Below, one piece after another: positions 13,246 to 23,995 of a stretch of 64,000 bases of DNA. Made by a program: the position numbers and the translations under genes. The DNA lies in the NCBI RefSeq assembly GCF_028769735.1, contig NC_088173.1, positions 67,704,963 to 67,768,962 of the forward strand. Direction: 5' to 3'. The notes beneath the pieces are model-generated. The model ran no database searches and was not told the origin of the DNA. It saw nothing but the letters and a program-made list of their open reading frames with translations. This DNA is from Zonotrichia leucophrys gambelii. Lineage: Eukaryota > Chordata > Aves > Passeriformes > Passerellidae. The stretch's first letter is position 1; every line of letters begins with the position of its first letter.

Positions 13246-13488
13246 TGTGGGGGCCTGAATATATGTTGTATTGTGGGATCTGTGTGGGTCCGAGTTGCTC
13301 CAAATGAGCTGCAGCTGCAGGGTCCTTAGTTGGGCAGCAGCTGTAGCTCGTGAAGGTAACTGAGATAAATAGGGGTGGGTTGAGAGCCCAGGAGGAGCCC
13401 CTGAGAAGACAGGAAGGACTGTGCTGCAGAGAATGGAGAAGAGCCCCAGCAGAGAGGCAAGAACAACACTGCAGTGAAGATTACAACA
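13246..13488 (+). mobile_element. 5' LTR of miniature ERV, family C
   Basis: A 243-bp LTR beginning TGTGGGGGCCTGAATATATG and ending TTACAACA. It is paired with an equally long LTR at 13767-14009. I count 10 differences between the two (about 4%), nine of them transitions. The flank gtgcct at 13240-13245 is the left copy of the TSD for the whole element. TATA-like gataaata occurs near 13362-13370. Two LTRs with one shared TSD mean the unit inserted once as a whole. Confidence 0.93.
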
Positions 13489-13490
13489 AC

Positions 13491-13507
13491 TGGTGCCCCG
13501 TGTGAGG
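13491..13507 (+). other. Putative primer binding site of family C
   Basis: TGGTGCCCCGTGTGAGG starts two bases after the 5' LTR, where a tRNA primer would anneal. It begins with the TGG expected to pair with a tRNA CCA end. The tRNA is uncertain; Lys is the closest I can recall. Confidence 0.6.
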
Positions 13508-13551
13508 AAGAACACTGCAACCAAACATTGAAAGAAGGTATGGAATCCCCC

Positions 13552-13590
13552 GGACAGCCGAGAGCTGTGGCAGCCTGAGAGCTGGGACTG
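13552..13590 (+). repeat. 39-bp internal direct repeat, copy 1
   Basis: Starts GGACAGCCGAGAGCTGTGG and is identical to 13683-13721, with a period of 131 bp, inside the interior of the family C element. A weaker related block (gagctgtagcagcagaaagc) lies between the two. Confidence 0.9.
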
Positions 13591-13682
13591 CAGAATATAA
13601 TATGGCCTTTGAATTAAGGAGCTGTAGCAGCAGAAAGCTGGAAGAATATAGCCTTTAAAGAAAAGAGCCTTGGAACATCTAA

Positions 13683-13721
13683 GGACAGCCGAGAGCTGTG
13701 GCAGCCTGAGAGCTGGGACTG
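13683..13721 (+). repeat. 39-bp internal direct repeat, copy 2
   Basis: Exact copy of 13552-13590. Together the two make up over a quarter of the miniature element's interior, suggesting the interior grew by local duplication. Confidence 0.9.
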
Positions 13722-13748
13722 TATGTGTATTGTAATTGTATAATTGTT

Positions 13749-13766
13749 AAAAGAAAAGGGGAGAAA
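13749..13766 (+). other. Polypurine tract of family C
   Basis: An unbroken run of 18 purines ends one base before the TGTGGGGG start of the 3' LTR. This is where plus-strand priming occurs in LTR retroelements. Confidence 0.85.
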
Positions 13767-14009
13767 TGTGGGGGCCTGAATATATGTTGTATTGTAAGAC
13801 CTGTGTGGGTCCGAGTTGCTCCAAACGAGCTGCAGCTGCAGGGTCCTTAGTTGGGCAGCAGCTGTAGCTCGTGAAGGTAACTGAGATAAATAGGGGTGGG
13901 TCAAGAGCCCAGGAGGAGCCCCTGAGAAGACAGGAAGGACTGAGCTGCAGAGAATGGAGAAGAGCCCCAGCAGAGAGGCGAGAACAACACTGCAGCGAAG
14001 ATTGCAACA
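13767..14009 (+). mobile_element. 3' LTR of miniature ERV, family C
   Basis: 243 bp, TGTGGGGGCC...TTGCAACA, followed directly by the right TSD copy gtgcct (14010-14015). It differs from the 5' LTR at 10 positions. Because paired LTRs are identical at insertion, this divergence gives an approximate age once a local neutral rate is chosen. Confidence 0.93.
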
Positions 14010-14015
14010 GTGCCT

Positions 14016-14424
14016 CAGGAGCAAAACACTTATACAAACTTCTCATGAAACAAGAAGTAATTTCTTCATAAGAAAGCTTAAGGAAGTACAAAAAAAAAAA
14101 TGATAGACAAAAACACTGAAATATCCATTTCCTGCTACTTAATAAAACAAAAAGCAGCTAAAAGCAGGTATAGTTTACCTACCTCTTGTTGCAGCCATGT
14201 GCTAGAACAGCAAGGAGATACAGAGCTTGAGTTCTGACTTCCACTTAACATATTGGCAACCAAACTGGCAGGAAAACCGGGTTTTCTCCTTTTTGTAGTT
14301 CTGATTATGACAAAATCAGGCTAAAGCAAACAAAATAATTGCAAGTAACTGAAAAAGAACAAAATTTTTGTTTTTCTGGAAGTATTAGCATCACCTTTCA
14401 GTGTGCTTGAACTCAACTTTAGCC
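14016..14424. other. No gene seen
   Basis: AT-rich spacer between the miniature element and a family B LTR, with a run of ten A near 14091-14100. Nothing recognised. Confidence 0.55.
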
Positions 14425-14430
14425 CCCAGA

Positions 14431-14818
14431 TGTCACTGTCATATTTTCTGAAAAATCCTCTTTGCCCAGGATTTCTTCTCCTGGGAAGCTGAGAAGCCTC
14501 AGAGAAAAATGAAAACAATATTATCTGATTGCTTCTCCTGTGTTTTGCTGCTTTGGAATGTGGTTGGAGATTGTTTACCCAACATGTGAATTGTTTTTAC
14601 TTAATTACCAATTATGGTCTGGCTGTGTCAGGACTCTGGAAGTGGTCACAAATTTTTAATTAGTGTCTTGTTAAGCCTTCTGTAAGTATCCTTTCCCTAT
14701 TCTTTAGTATAGTTTTAGTATAGCATTCTTTAATATAATATCATAAAATAATAAATTAACCATCTAAGAACATGGAGTCAGATTCATCAATTCCTCGTGG
14801 GGACCAGCAAATACCACA
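14431..14818 (+). mobile_element. Solo LTR, family B (sub-type B1)
   Basis: A 388-bp LTR with the same TGTCACTGTCATATTTTC start and AATACCACA end as the copy at 8742. A perfect TSD, cccaga, lies at 14425-14430 and 14819-14824. Polyadenylation signal AATAAA lies at 14750-14755 in the shared 3' block. No interior remains. Confidence 0.93.
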
Positions 14819-14824
14819 CCCAGA

Positions 14825-16560
14825 CCAGGTTTTGGAAGTGATCTGGATATCCCAACCACGCTGCCCATTAGCTGGTGATTCATAATAGTAAAATGTTTTG
14901 AAAAGTGATGTGAACTTTATTTATGTCGATCTTTAGAGGAGATTATGACATTGACTGTAGATTTAGTCTAGAAAAAAAAAGTCAGATTAGATTAATCACT
15001 ATATCTTAACTAACTTATTGATATGTTGGCAAATATGCTTCCAGAGCATGACATTACTATGAACTTGCTTCTCCCTAATACAACCAGGAGAGGGATCTCC
15101 AAACATCCTTTCATGGAGAAAATTATGAAATTCCACACATTCAACAATGTCACATGCAATTCTAAATTTCTTATTTTGGTTGCCCAAACAAACAATTTAA
15201 ATAAGTTATTTATTTGAACTTATAATCTTTAAGTAATTAGGTTTTTGTAGTTATTTTATGTTTCTTAATTAATACAGTAAACCAGGAGAAAAAAAATAAT
15301 GCATTATATTACACAGGTTATTTTACTCAGATCATGAAGAAATCAAACCAATTACCATGAATCAAGCATTAGATGCACTTTTCCTTTTGATTATGCATCT
15401 GCTATGCAGCTTGATAAGACAAGAATCATCAGATACAAAGGCGTTATGTCGAAAATAATTATAATTAAGATTAACATAGCCAGAAGCCAACCCTTCATTA
15501 CAGCACTGAAGAAATTTCATGTTAATGAGAAGGCACATCTTCTAAACAGTTTCACAGCTTTAGAAAATAAGAACTCCTCTTCCTTCCAGGCAAGCAAACA
15601 ACAATGACAAAGTAATTTTCCAAGTTCTGAGGTCCTGCCAGGACCTGTCTACAACTTCTCTATCTGAATTACCAGATCACTTCTCTTGCTTTAGATTTTA
15701 ATTTCAGATTTATTTCACTTGTAAGCACCACATTAAGAATCTTGTGATTCCAAATGGTAGTTGCCACTTCATTCTGCAGTTTTATTTCTTATTTGGATAT
15801 TACTCAGAAGTCATCTGCAAATTAGGAGTAAATATATCATGCTATGGATTATTACTATATGCCTCTGCTTGGTTCTTTGATGGCAGAATTTATGAAAGCA
15901 TAGTGTTTAATATGAATTCTTGATCTCATTATATTTCAGTATTCCCACATTTAGCTACAATATGTTGTTACCCAAATTGCATATTAAATTTTCTTCATAA
16001 CTTGGTTGTGGAAGTTTGGTGGGTTTTTCTTTCATTATTGCTCCTGTTCTGTTGTTTTTAGGGGTTTGTTTTTTCTTAAGATTAAAGACAAAAAAGGTGC
16101 TATGGAAGAACACAGCAAAAATTTAATGAAGTCAAGGTAAATGACATCCAAAAAACAATTCCGAAAACTTACCCACAATTTACACTTAAATCCCCACTTC
16201 CCATTGGAAGTCACCTTCCTTTAGCTCATGCACCCGATTTTGGCATTCAAGAACACTTATTATATACTTCTCCAAGGAATTTAAATTTAAAAGGTTTATG
16301 TCCTTTTTCATTTTTTTTCTGACACCTCACTCATTAAAAAGGTGAGCACAACAACAGCCATCTTTCAGTCATTAAAACCCTTCTTATTTCCATCTGTTTG
16401 TTCCAAGCCTTATTAAATACAGGCAAACCCATTCATAGGGGTGAGATTTAAGTTTTTTACAGGATTATCTTCCCCATTAAAAGAAATCTCAGAGTTGCTG
16501 CTCTTCACCCAGCTGGTCTGCAGACAGACTGGATAACATTAAGGTTAAAATTTTTATTAA
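14825..16560. other. About 1.7 kb without recognisable gene
   Basis: AT-rich. Short frames around 15000-15600 overlap on both strands and have no motif. No repeat was recognised before the CR1 fragment starting near 16561. Confidence 0.5.
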
Positions 16561-16685
16561 TAGAATCAAAGAATGGTTTGGGTTGGAAAGGACCTCAAAG
16601 ATCATTTCCTTCCCACCCCCACCATGGCCAGGGTCACTTTCCACCAGCCCAGGTTGCTCAGGGCATTCTCCAACCCGGCCCTGAA
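16561..16685 (-). mobile_element. CR1 LINE 3' end, first part
   Basis: On the minus strand this is the 3' untranslated end of a CR1 LINE. The plus strand shows the complement: a tagaatcaaagaatgg tail, then ggtttgggttggaaaggacc, then the segment around accatggccagggtcac and ccaggttgctcagggc. It stops at 16685 because a family D LTR inserted there and resumes at 17360. Confidence 0.88.
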
Positions 16686-17359
16686 TGTTGTAGTGTGTTG
16701 TTAAGTTTCTTGTGTTATTCCCCCAATTTATGTATTGTTCTCCCCTATTATGTGTAAAATGGTTTCGTTCCCCCAGTTTTTCCCGCCACTGCTACCCTGT
16801 CAGCTAAGTTGCCATAGTAACCGCTATTCATAGTTGCTGATATGTAATTGCTCCTCCCCTGGTTTCCCTTATAAGTGAAAGTTGTTTCCTCCCTGGGCCC
16901 AGTCAATCACCCCCTTCTCCTCCCAGGTTTCGAGAACCTTCTCCTCTCTGGAGATGGTGGCTGGCTGGGGTCCCAGGACACCTCCTTTACCTTTTGATTA
17001 TTGGTCTCCATGGAGTGTCAGTTCTGTGAAGTTCATCCCCTCACCTTTCCCGATTGGTTCCGCCTGTACCCACCCCCCTCCTTTATAATCCTGTTTTCAC
17101 CCCCTATGAAAAAACTTTTTCCCGGTTGGTTTCCCTGCGTTTGGATCCCGCAACACCTTCAATAAACCGATGTTTAACCCCCGGGAAATGGTCAGCTCCG
17201 TTCCTCCCCAATACCAGCGGTGTGAGCCAGTCCGCAGCCAGCACAGCCCGAGGCCCTCAGACGCCGAAAGGTGCTGGCCAGGAATTGCAGAGGGGCGTCG
17301 GCCTTTCGCCCTCAGCTAGCCGGACTCTAAACTTCGGGCCACATATGCCCCCCTCTGCA
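16686..17359 (+). mobile_element. Solo LTR, family D, inserted in a CR1
   Basis: A 674-bp LTR beginning TGTTGTAGTGTGTTGTTAAG and ending CCCCTCTGCA. The TSD cctgaa (16680-16685 and 17360-17365) is part of the CR1 sequence that the insertion split, so both ends are certain. AATAAA lies at 17161-17166. TATA-like motifs occur at about 16870 (cttataag) and about 17089 (tttataat). The 3' third is GC- and CpG-rich, in contrast to the surrounding DNA. The second copy is at 23391-23995. No interior is present. The reading frames here (for example 17054-17395) are a by-product of high GC. Confidence 0.93.
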
Positions 17360-17440
17360 CCTGAACACTCCCAGGGATTCCCTGCTCTTCAATAATGCAG
17401 CCTTTTCTGACCTGCACCTCCCTCCTAAAAACCCATGAAA
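17360..17440 (-). mobile_element. CR1 LINE 3' end, second part
   Basis: Continuation of the CR1 interrupted by the family D LTR. The plus strand cctgaacactcccagggatt is the complement of the usual CR1 segment ahead of the block at 16561-16685. The far boundary near 17440 is approximate. Confidence 0.8.
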
Positions 17441-18966
17441 TGATAAAGAACAGCTGAACCTCAGGAAATTTCTCTTTCTAAAGACACACAGAACTCACAA
17501 TGTGAGATCACATTGCCGTTTCTAGACAGGGAATACCTCTGCTGTTATTACTCGCAAAAATAGCTAATTATTTTCTGGCAAAATTCAAAAGACGAAATAA
17601 GGTGGTGAAACTGTCCTAGTTAATTTTTCTTATCTTTTTTCAAAGCCCTGTTAAACTGAATTTAGTGCAGCAGGAAATATCACAGAGGTACCTATTAAGA
17701 TCTCACATGCGAAAGAGATTAGACTCAGATAAATGAAGATTAAAGCAGGTTTTGCAAACATTGATCTACTTTATACTTTGTAAGGAGGTACAGATCATAA
17801 ATACCCAGGCAACACAAATATATCTCAGGATTAGGAGAATACTACTATCATTCTCAGTTACTGAACTGCAAAAATAAATTTTCTTACCACAACAAATTAC
17901 AACTTTCTGAGTAACTACCATAGGAACTAAGGAGGAAAAAAAAAAAAAATAAAAGGAAAAAGTAAATCTCATCAGCTTCAAGCAGAGATTTAGGCAGTTT
18001 GATTTCCATACCTGACTTCTTTAGATATTCATCTTTAACCTCTTTCTACTACCAGAACAAGAAACTCTAAGGAAATACAGACTTTTGGAAAGAAAATACC
18101 CACAGAAATATTCAATCTCTTCTACATTTTATCTCTTTTCTTCTCCCCTCTGCTAGTGTCCCTTAATGCCAAGAAATTCTTTAGTGAGCTGCTCTGTATT
18201 ATATAGGGACATCGACTTCTCCCACTTCCAGCAGGCTCTACTTGCTAATTAGCCCTTAATTAAAATGAGTTGCAGCTGGTTTGAGACACCCCCCTCTCCC
18301 CAACCTCAGTGTCCTGTTTCTAATTTCAGAACTAATAAAAATTCCCACAAGCCAGTCTGGTTTGGTCTGGGTACTTTTCTTGAGAGAGTGAATTCAGCAT
18401 TTCTTTAGTGCTCTTTCCTCTTCCTCTTCTCTCTTTGTTTTCTAAGCACAAAATTTTAAAAATAGATTTTGCTTCTTCTTGGTTTTTTTTTTCTTTTTTT
18501 AATTTCCCTAGTGTAGTGAATTATATATTTTTTTATCTTTTTCCTAGCTTTGAAACTTGTTTAATTGTTGATTTGATGAGGCTTTAGGCTGGAATAGACT
18601 GAAAGCCTGACAATAAAATCTTGCTAAGGGCCAGTGCAGATGTGTTGCAAGGTTCCCAGAAACTGCTGCCAACACATTTTAACTGAGCCTTTTGATGTCT
18701 GTTATTCCTGCTTTTCCACTCAATTGAATTAAATTCCATTTGGATTTTGTGATGAGGACAAACATCCACAAAAGATGAAATCAAAGCTCACAAACTCCAT
18801 TTGACCTTCCCTTGATTTGCAGAAGTCTGCAAGGGTGGAAAGGCTGGGCAGCCTCTTCTCTCCCTGTTGTGACTGTGTCTCACCATGTTAGTGAATAAAT
18901 ATCACTGAACAAACCTCGTTTTAGCTTCCTCTTTATATTTCTGATTCACCCCTCTGAAAGTTAATC
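17441..18966. other. About 1.5 kb without recognisable gene
   Basis: AT-rich with poly-A (about 17936-17950) and T-rich (about 18480-18540) patches. No repeat family or exon was recognised. Confidence 0.5.
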
Positions 18967-18972
18967 TGATCT

Positions 18973-19589
18973 TGTGGGATCTCAGCACCTCAGGACTGAG
19001 GTGCCGAGTCACCGAGACCACCCTTGGGGGGCTCGGGAGTCCTGGAATGTTCCAGAAGTGTCTGGTGGCTGGACTTTGATCCTACACAGGAGACGACACC
19101 TGTATGAGGATAGGAGGGTTTCACCGGGGTGAATGGTGAAGGGATTGGTTAATTAGAGGGTGAGACACAGGGTTTAGGATTTCTGTACAGGGGGGTTTAG
19201 AGAAGTAAGATGGAGGAATTGGGGCGTGTCCTGTCCTTCTTCTTCTTCTTCTTCTCCTCCATCTTCTGTGGTGATGGTGGCACTTTGGGATTGGTCATTA
19301 CTAAAAGTGCACCGGGCAATAAGAATAAAAGGTATTGGGGAAAAATGATAAATATTGTACACGTAACCATGGGTATAAAGATAGGTGACTGTCCGGAGGG
19401 GGGACGGTGTGCTCATGGCTGGCTGCTGAGCAGAGCTCTGTCGGGCCGAAAGAAAATCTTTTAGATAAACAATTAATAAACATAGAGACCGAAAGAAGAA
19501 CTGAAGCCTCTTCTCGTCCTTTGATACGCGGGCTGCCCCAAGGCCACTCCGGGCCTTTCCAGGCCCTCCAAACAGCCGAAAACCGGACA
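18973..19589 (+). mobile_element. Solo LTR, family A copy 2
   Basis: 617 bp, TGTGGGATCTC...ACCGGACA, with a perfect TSD tgatct (18967-18972 and 19590-19595). Just inside the start is a hairpin at 18985-19004 with 9-bp arms (GCACCTCAG / CTGAGGTGC) around GA. CTT repeats lie near 19235-19255, and TATAAAG and AATAAA sit in the same relative places as in copy 1. By eye it is very close to copy 4 at 40599-41215. It holds an 84-codon sense frame and a roughly 130-codon antisense frame; both recur in other copies and are discussed as a finding, not called as genes. Confidence 0.94.
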
Positions 19590-19595
19590 TGATCT

Positions 19596-22500
19596 AAGCC
19601 AAGAGACACATTAGGGACTCCAGGAAATGCTCTGAAATGGTTACTGCACCAGAAAAATAGAGATGTGAGCAGAGTTTTAAAGAAAAAAATTCTGGAAGGG
19701 AAATTGGGGGAAAAAAGAAGAGTATGGATAAATTCACTTAGTTCTGAGTGAGCAACTTGAAGTCATGGCTTGTGTATTCTTTTAAAAAAGGATATATTTT
19801 CCACTTAAATATAACCAACAACAGAATTCAGCCCACTGAGTATGAGAGGTACAAGAGCGAGAGGCAAATAATGGCTGCATTCTTTTTTCTCTCCAGAGGA
19901 GTAGATCTTATTAGGCAAATAATATTTGAAGTTATTCTCTGCTTCTGTGTTGGCAACAGGAATGCAACCACTCCTCCCTTGGACAACTCTAAATACAGAG
20001 TATGACAACTGCAGTTTCTCTTTCTGCTGTTTCTAAAACTTCCAGAAGGGTTTTATCTCAGTTCTTGGAGCATCTGGATCCAGATTATAGTTTTATAAAT
20101 TTATTAAATTTATTTTCTGTCTTGCAACCATGCTCATGCTTCTCTCACAGTCAAAAGTCAGAGGTTTGGTACTGGTTTCCTCCCTGCCCTTCACATATGA
20201 ACTGAAAGTCAAAATAAATCAATAAATAGGCGATTTAGGGGAAAAAAAATTAAATGTTTTGTGTCAGATTCATTTGTTTAAATTCAATTTTAAGATAAAA
20301 TGTCATTGCATCATTTCTGAGGGAAAAGAAGAAGAAAACTTCCTTCTGAAAATATAAGAATGCAACCACAATAAAAAATATCCAGCTTAATCCAGCCCTG
20401 ATAAATAGTTACTTTCCCATGTGTATTTCCATCTATGAATCTTCCATGAGTTCAAAAAGTCAGAACAAAAATCCTAAATAATAAAGCTGATTTTAAAAGG
20501 TGTCTGTAAAAAGAACCTAACTTTAGAAAACTGCAGGTTGAGGGATGCCTTCATTCAGGTTTAATTTACAGAGAACATTTAATGAGGCAGCACCAAATGT
20601 TTCTTTGTTTCCAATCAGCTTTCTAAATAAATGCATTCATAAATAATATATAAATGCATATATAAATAATAAATCTAAATTAATGCATTTTAGCATTTTT
20701 CATGCAGAGAACATATTTTGTCTGCATTTCGTGTTCAAATTCTCAGGTTTTGCCCTTACTGATCATCACCTGTGGTTACTTACTGCTGTAATCTCCAAAC
20801 CTCAGGAGATTTTACTTTGAGTCTGAAGCAAAAGTGCTTCCAGAGGCAACCTAAAGTTGCATCTAGAGGCAGTTTGGCGTTGCCAGAAGTAGTTCTAGTG
20901 CAATTTCCCCCTCTCAGGATATGTTCAAACATTGTTTCAATTTAAAATATCTTCACAAATGGAAATCCCAGACCCCTCTGTGACCGGGCACACTCCAGAT
21001 GTGTCCAGCCCTACCGAGTTGTGTGCTGACTTCTCTCTATAATACCTTTTTCTTGATACTTTTGGTAAATTAACTGAGATATTTTAATGATATCCTCTAA
21101 AGATTATCATGTCAGATGATATTGGTGTGCAGCTGACAATGCACAATCACAGGCTGGATGCAGTCCCAAATGTCCATCAGGCTGAGGGATGTGGTCTCCT
21201 GCTTTTCCTTCCCAGGGATTTCTTTGCAAACACTGAATGGCAGATCCTGCCTGGTTGCATGGAAATTCTTACTGAAAAATCAGAAGTTGAGCAAAGACTC
21301 TGCTGTCACCTTCCAGAAAACTCTTTCCAGAAGTTAATCCTAAACTTTCCGATGTTAAAGATAATTTTTCCGTAGGAAGTTGACACATTTTTGACATGTT
21401 CTGTCTGTCTGAAGGAGATGATATAAGTAAAAAGACACCTGAATTTAGCTCCTTATTGGAAACATAGAGAAATTACTTTGAATAGAAGAACTTAGTGCTT
21501 TTGAGAAAAAGCAAAACTTGTAAGAAACAGAAATGTCTCATTCAGCAGATGATTAAACTTCCCATTGTAAAGAATGAAAAAGATGTTACAATCAATGTTA
21601 GGACATGCAGTGAATATACAGCTGAGATAAAAATGGGAAAATGGGAATTATTTTTTCCCCAGCACTCTGAAATTCAGGCAGTGAGCTAGAAAACACAAGA
21701 AGATGTAAGACTGCCCTGCAGCTCCAGTAAGTTTAGTCTCATGTTACTTTCCTGTAAATGTCCCTGAAGGTGTAAGACAGTGAGCAATCAGCTCAGAAAA
21801 TTACTGGATTCACTTTGTGTGATTTGCTCTGTGTGGCCAGAGGGGAATACTTTGTTAAAAGACAATGAGAAATAGAAAGTGTAATGAGATCCTAAGCTTC
21901 TGTTTTAGCCATGCATCTAATGGTAAAATATTAGTATAGTGTGAAGGAAATACAGAAAGAAAATCACTGTAAATATCAATGCAAAAAGTAGCTTGGGTGA
22001 GCTGATTTATGTCCAAGGGCAATCATCATAAAATCCATGAAAGAAGTCATTGTAAAATCCATGGAAAAGTCTGAGGAAAACACTAATTTCTTTATGTACA
22101 GGCAGAACAGTTATTAATTTTTTCTTACTTGTACTTGGCATACCTGCTGCGCTATTTTCATACATTTTACAAAAAAAATGGGATTTGGAAGTGAGTTAAA
22201 AGAATATACTGTCTACAGGGAGTTTTTAGATATCAATATATAACAAAATTCTGAATACCTTTTTGATGGAAATGAGCATGTGTTTTGGCCTTGTTTATAA
22301 AGTGAAATTAGTTATTAAACAGTAAAAAAATAAATAGGAGAGAAACTTCTTGACTTGTTGGACTGAAGTAACAATTTATTTCAGAAGGGTGTTGACATTA
22401 TGCAGTACTGTGGTGTCACAGGAAAGGCAACAGGTTTGAGGTTCAAATGCCTTCAGGTTTGTTCTCACCTCAGATTTGGGGATCAAAATGCATTTTACAC

Positions 22501-22935
22501 CTTAGATCTGGAGATGTGATTCATCACATTTTCTGTAGAGGACAGGTGCAGCACATTATGGGAAATGCAATTTGTTTTTCCAGCCAAAAGAGAAGCGTGG
22601 CACACTTTTTAATTGACTCAGAGTCAAGTTTGATCGGCTCAGGATAAAGTTTCAAGTGAGTTAAAAAATGGTACTGCTTTAACATGGGTTCAAAACAATA
22701 TAAAATAAAGGTATAATGTTCCATTTTCCAAAGAAAATATGGTGTAATGTTAAGAGAATGGACATGACTGAATAATCTTTCCTGCACTTATGGGTGGGTT
22801 TATTTGGGGTTTATTTATTTCTTTGCTTGTTCTTTACCCAAACCTTTCTTCTTTACTGACTTTCAATCCAAAATTATTCTGCCAAAAACGTCTTTCTAAA
22901 ATTTCTATTTCTCCATTCTAACCATGGTTGGGGTG
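19596..22935. other. About 3.3 kb without recognisable gene
   Basis: AT-rich. Around 20630-20700 a loose repetition of ataaatgcat/aaataata occurs. Frames at 21109-21375 and elsewhere lack recognisable domains. No LTR or CR1 ends were found. Confidence 0.5.
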
Positions 22936-23390
22936 TGTCTTGGTTTGGAAAGACAGGAGTCTGCTAAGGAAGGCAGGAGCCTCCCCTGAAATGGAGAATG
23001 TAAACCCCCTCCCTCTGAATTGTTATAAATTTTAAATTAAGGGGCTCTCAGGCAAAAATATGGGAGCAGGAATAACAGTTCTTTATTAGGAAAGAAAATA
23101 AAAGGATAAAATAAACAATGCAGTGCACTAGAACAACACTGACAGAGTCAGAACAGGCCCTGACACCCTGTGGGTCAGGGTGTTGGTGGCAGTCCCATTG
23201 GAATTGTGGCTCAGCCCTCCTGCAGTGTCAGGGCTGGTTCTGCTGGAGCAGGGATCCTGTAGAAGAGTGGAGTTTTCCTCTGAAGATCCAGTGGGAGAAG
23301 AGGCAGCTGCTGTTCCTCTGGGGAATCCAGTGCAGAAGCCGTGCTGGCATTCCAGAATCTCCAGATTATATCCGGGTGGGAATGCTTGGC
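22936..23390 (-). mobile_element. LTR family E, part 1 (interrupted)
   Basis: 3' portion, on the minus strand, of an ERV LTR whose minus-strand ends are TGTCCTGGATTGCC (at 24202) and CCAAACCAAGACA (at 22936). The minus-strand AATAAA is the complement of TTTATT at 23082-23087, leaving about 146 bp of U5. A family D LTR splits it at 23391. The six bases outside the two ends (ggggtg and atgtgc) do not match, so no TSD supports the outer boundaries. Confidence 0.8.
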
Positions 23391-23995
23391 TGCTGTGGTG
23401 TGTTCTTAAGTTCGTTAGTTTGCTCCCCCCATTTTCTGTATTACTTCTTGCTGCTACCCTGCCAGTTAGGTTGCTATGGAAATGAAACTGCTCCTCCCTT
23501 GGTTTCTCTTATAAAGTGAAAGTTGTTTCCTCCTTGGGGTCAGTCAATCACTCCTTTTCTCCTCCCAGGTTTCGAGAATTTTCTTTTCTCTGGGAGGTAT
23601 GGTTGGCTGTAGCCCCGGAGCCCCTCCTATGATTTATAACAGTTGGTTACTTTAGTATATCAGTTATGTTTCGTACCTCCAAATATGTATTTCTATTGGA
23701 TAGCCAAGTTTCCCTGCCTTCTTCCCCCCTTTTCCCTTAAAACCCTCTCCTGCCCCTTGTTCGGGGCCATTTGCTGGGTGTTTCCCCTCCTTGTTGGTTC
23801 TTCTGTAATAAACCCACAGTTTACCCCCAGCAAGTGGTCGCCTCCTAATTCGTCTCTCACCGCGCTGCTCCGAGCTATCCCCCAGCTCAGCCCAAGGCCA
23901 AGATGCCGAGGGGGGCTGCTTTCTGATGCGCAGGGGCCCTGGCCTTCGCCCCTCACCAGACAGCCGGATTCCAGGGCCGTTCACGCCCCCGCGCA
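23391..23995 (+). mobile_element. Solo LTR, family D, inserted in LTR E
   Basis: 605 bp, TGCTGTGGTGTGTTCTTAAG...CCCCGCGCA, with a perfect TSD cttggc (23385-23390 and 23996-24001). TATAAAG lies near 23511 and AATAAA at 23807-23812. The 3' 200 bp hold many CpGs (I count about 13 between roughly 23825 and 23995), the densest in the window. It is homologous to 16686-17359 but clearly diverged from it. The strand is opposite to the LTR it interrupts. Confidence 0.93.

Larger units (their letters stand above)
13246..14009 (+). mobile_element. Complete miniature LTR retroelement (TRIM-like ERV derivative), family C
   Basis: A 764-bp unit: LTR (243 bp), interior (278 bp), LTR (243 bp), with a perfect 6-bp TSD gtgcct at 13240-13245 and 14010-14015. 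The interior begins AC then TGGTGCCCCGTGTGAGG (13491-13507), in the position of a primer binding site. It shares about 12 of 17 bases with the Lys-type TGGCGCCCAACGTGGGG form as I recall it. The interior ends with a polypurine tract, AAAAGAAAAGGGGAGAAA, directly before the 3' LTR. No gag, pro, pol or env reading frame exists, so it must have been mobilised by proteins supplied in trans. It is either a deleted ERV or a true non-autonomous family. Confidence 0.88.

Noticed and set aside
16925..16940. tRNA B-box-like GGTTTCGAGAACC
   Set aside because: It recurs in both family D LTRs (also near 23569) with no cloverleaf around it.
16882..17395. Overlapping 68- and 113-codon frames as genes
   Set aside because: They lie almost wholly within the GC-rich family D LTR, whose limits are fixed by the TSD; high GC lengthens chance frames.
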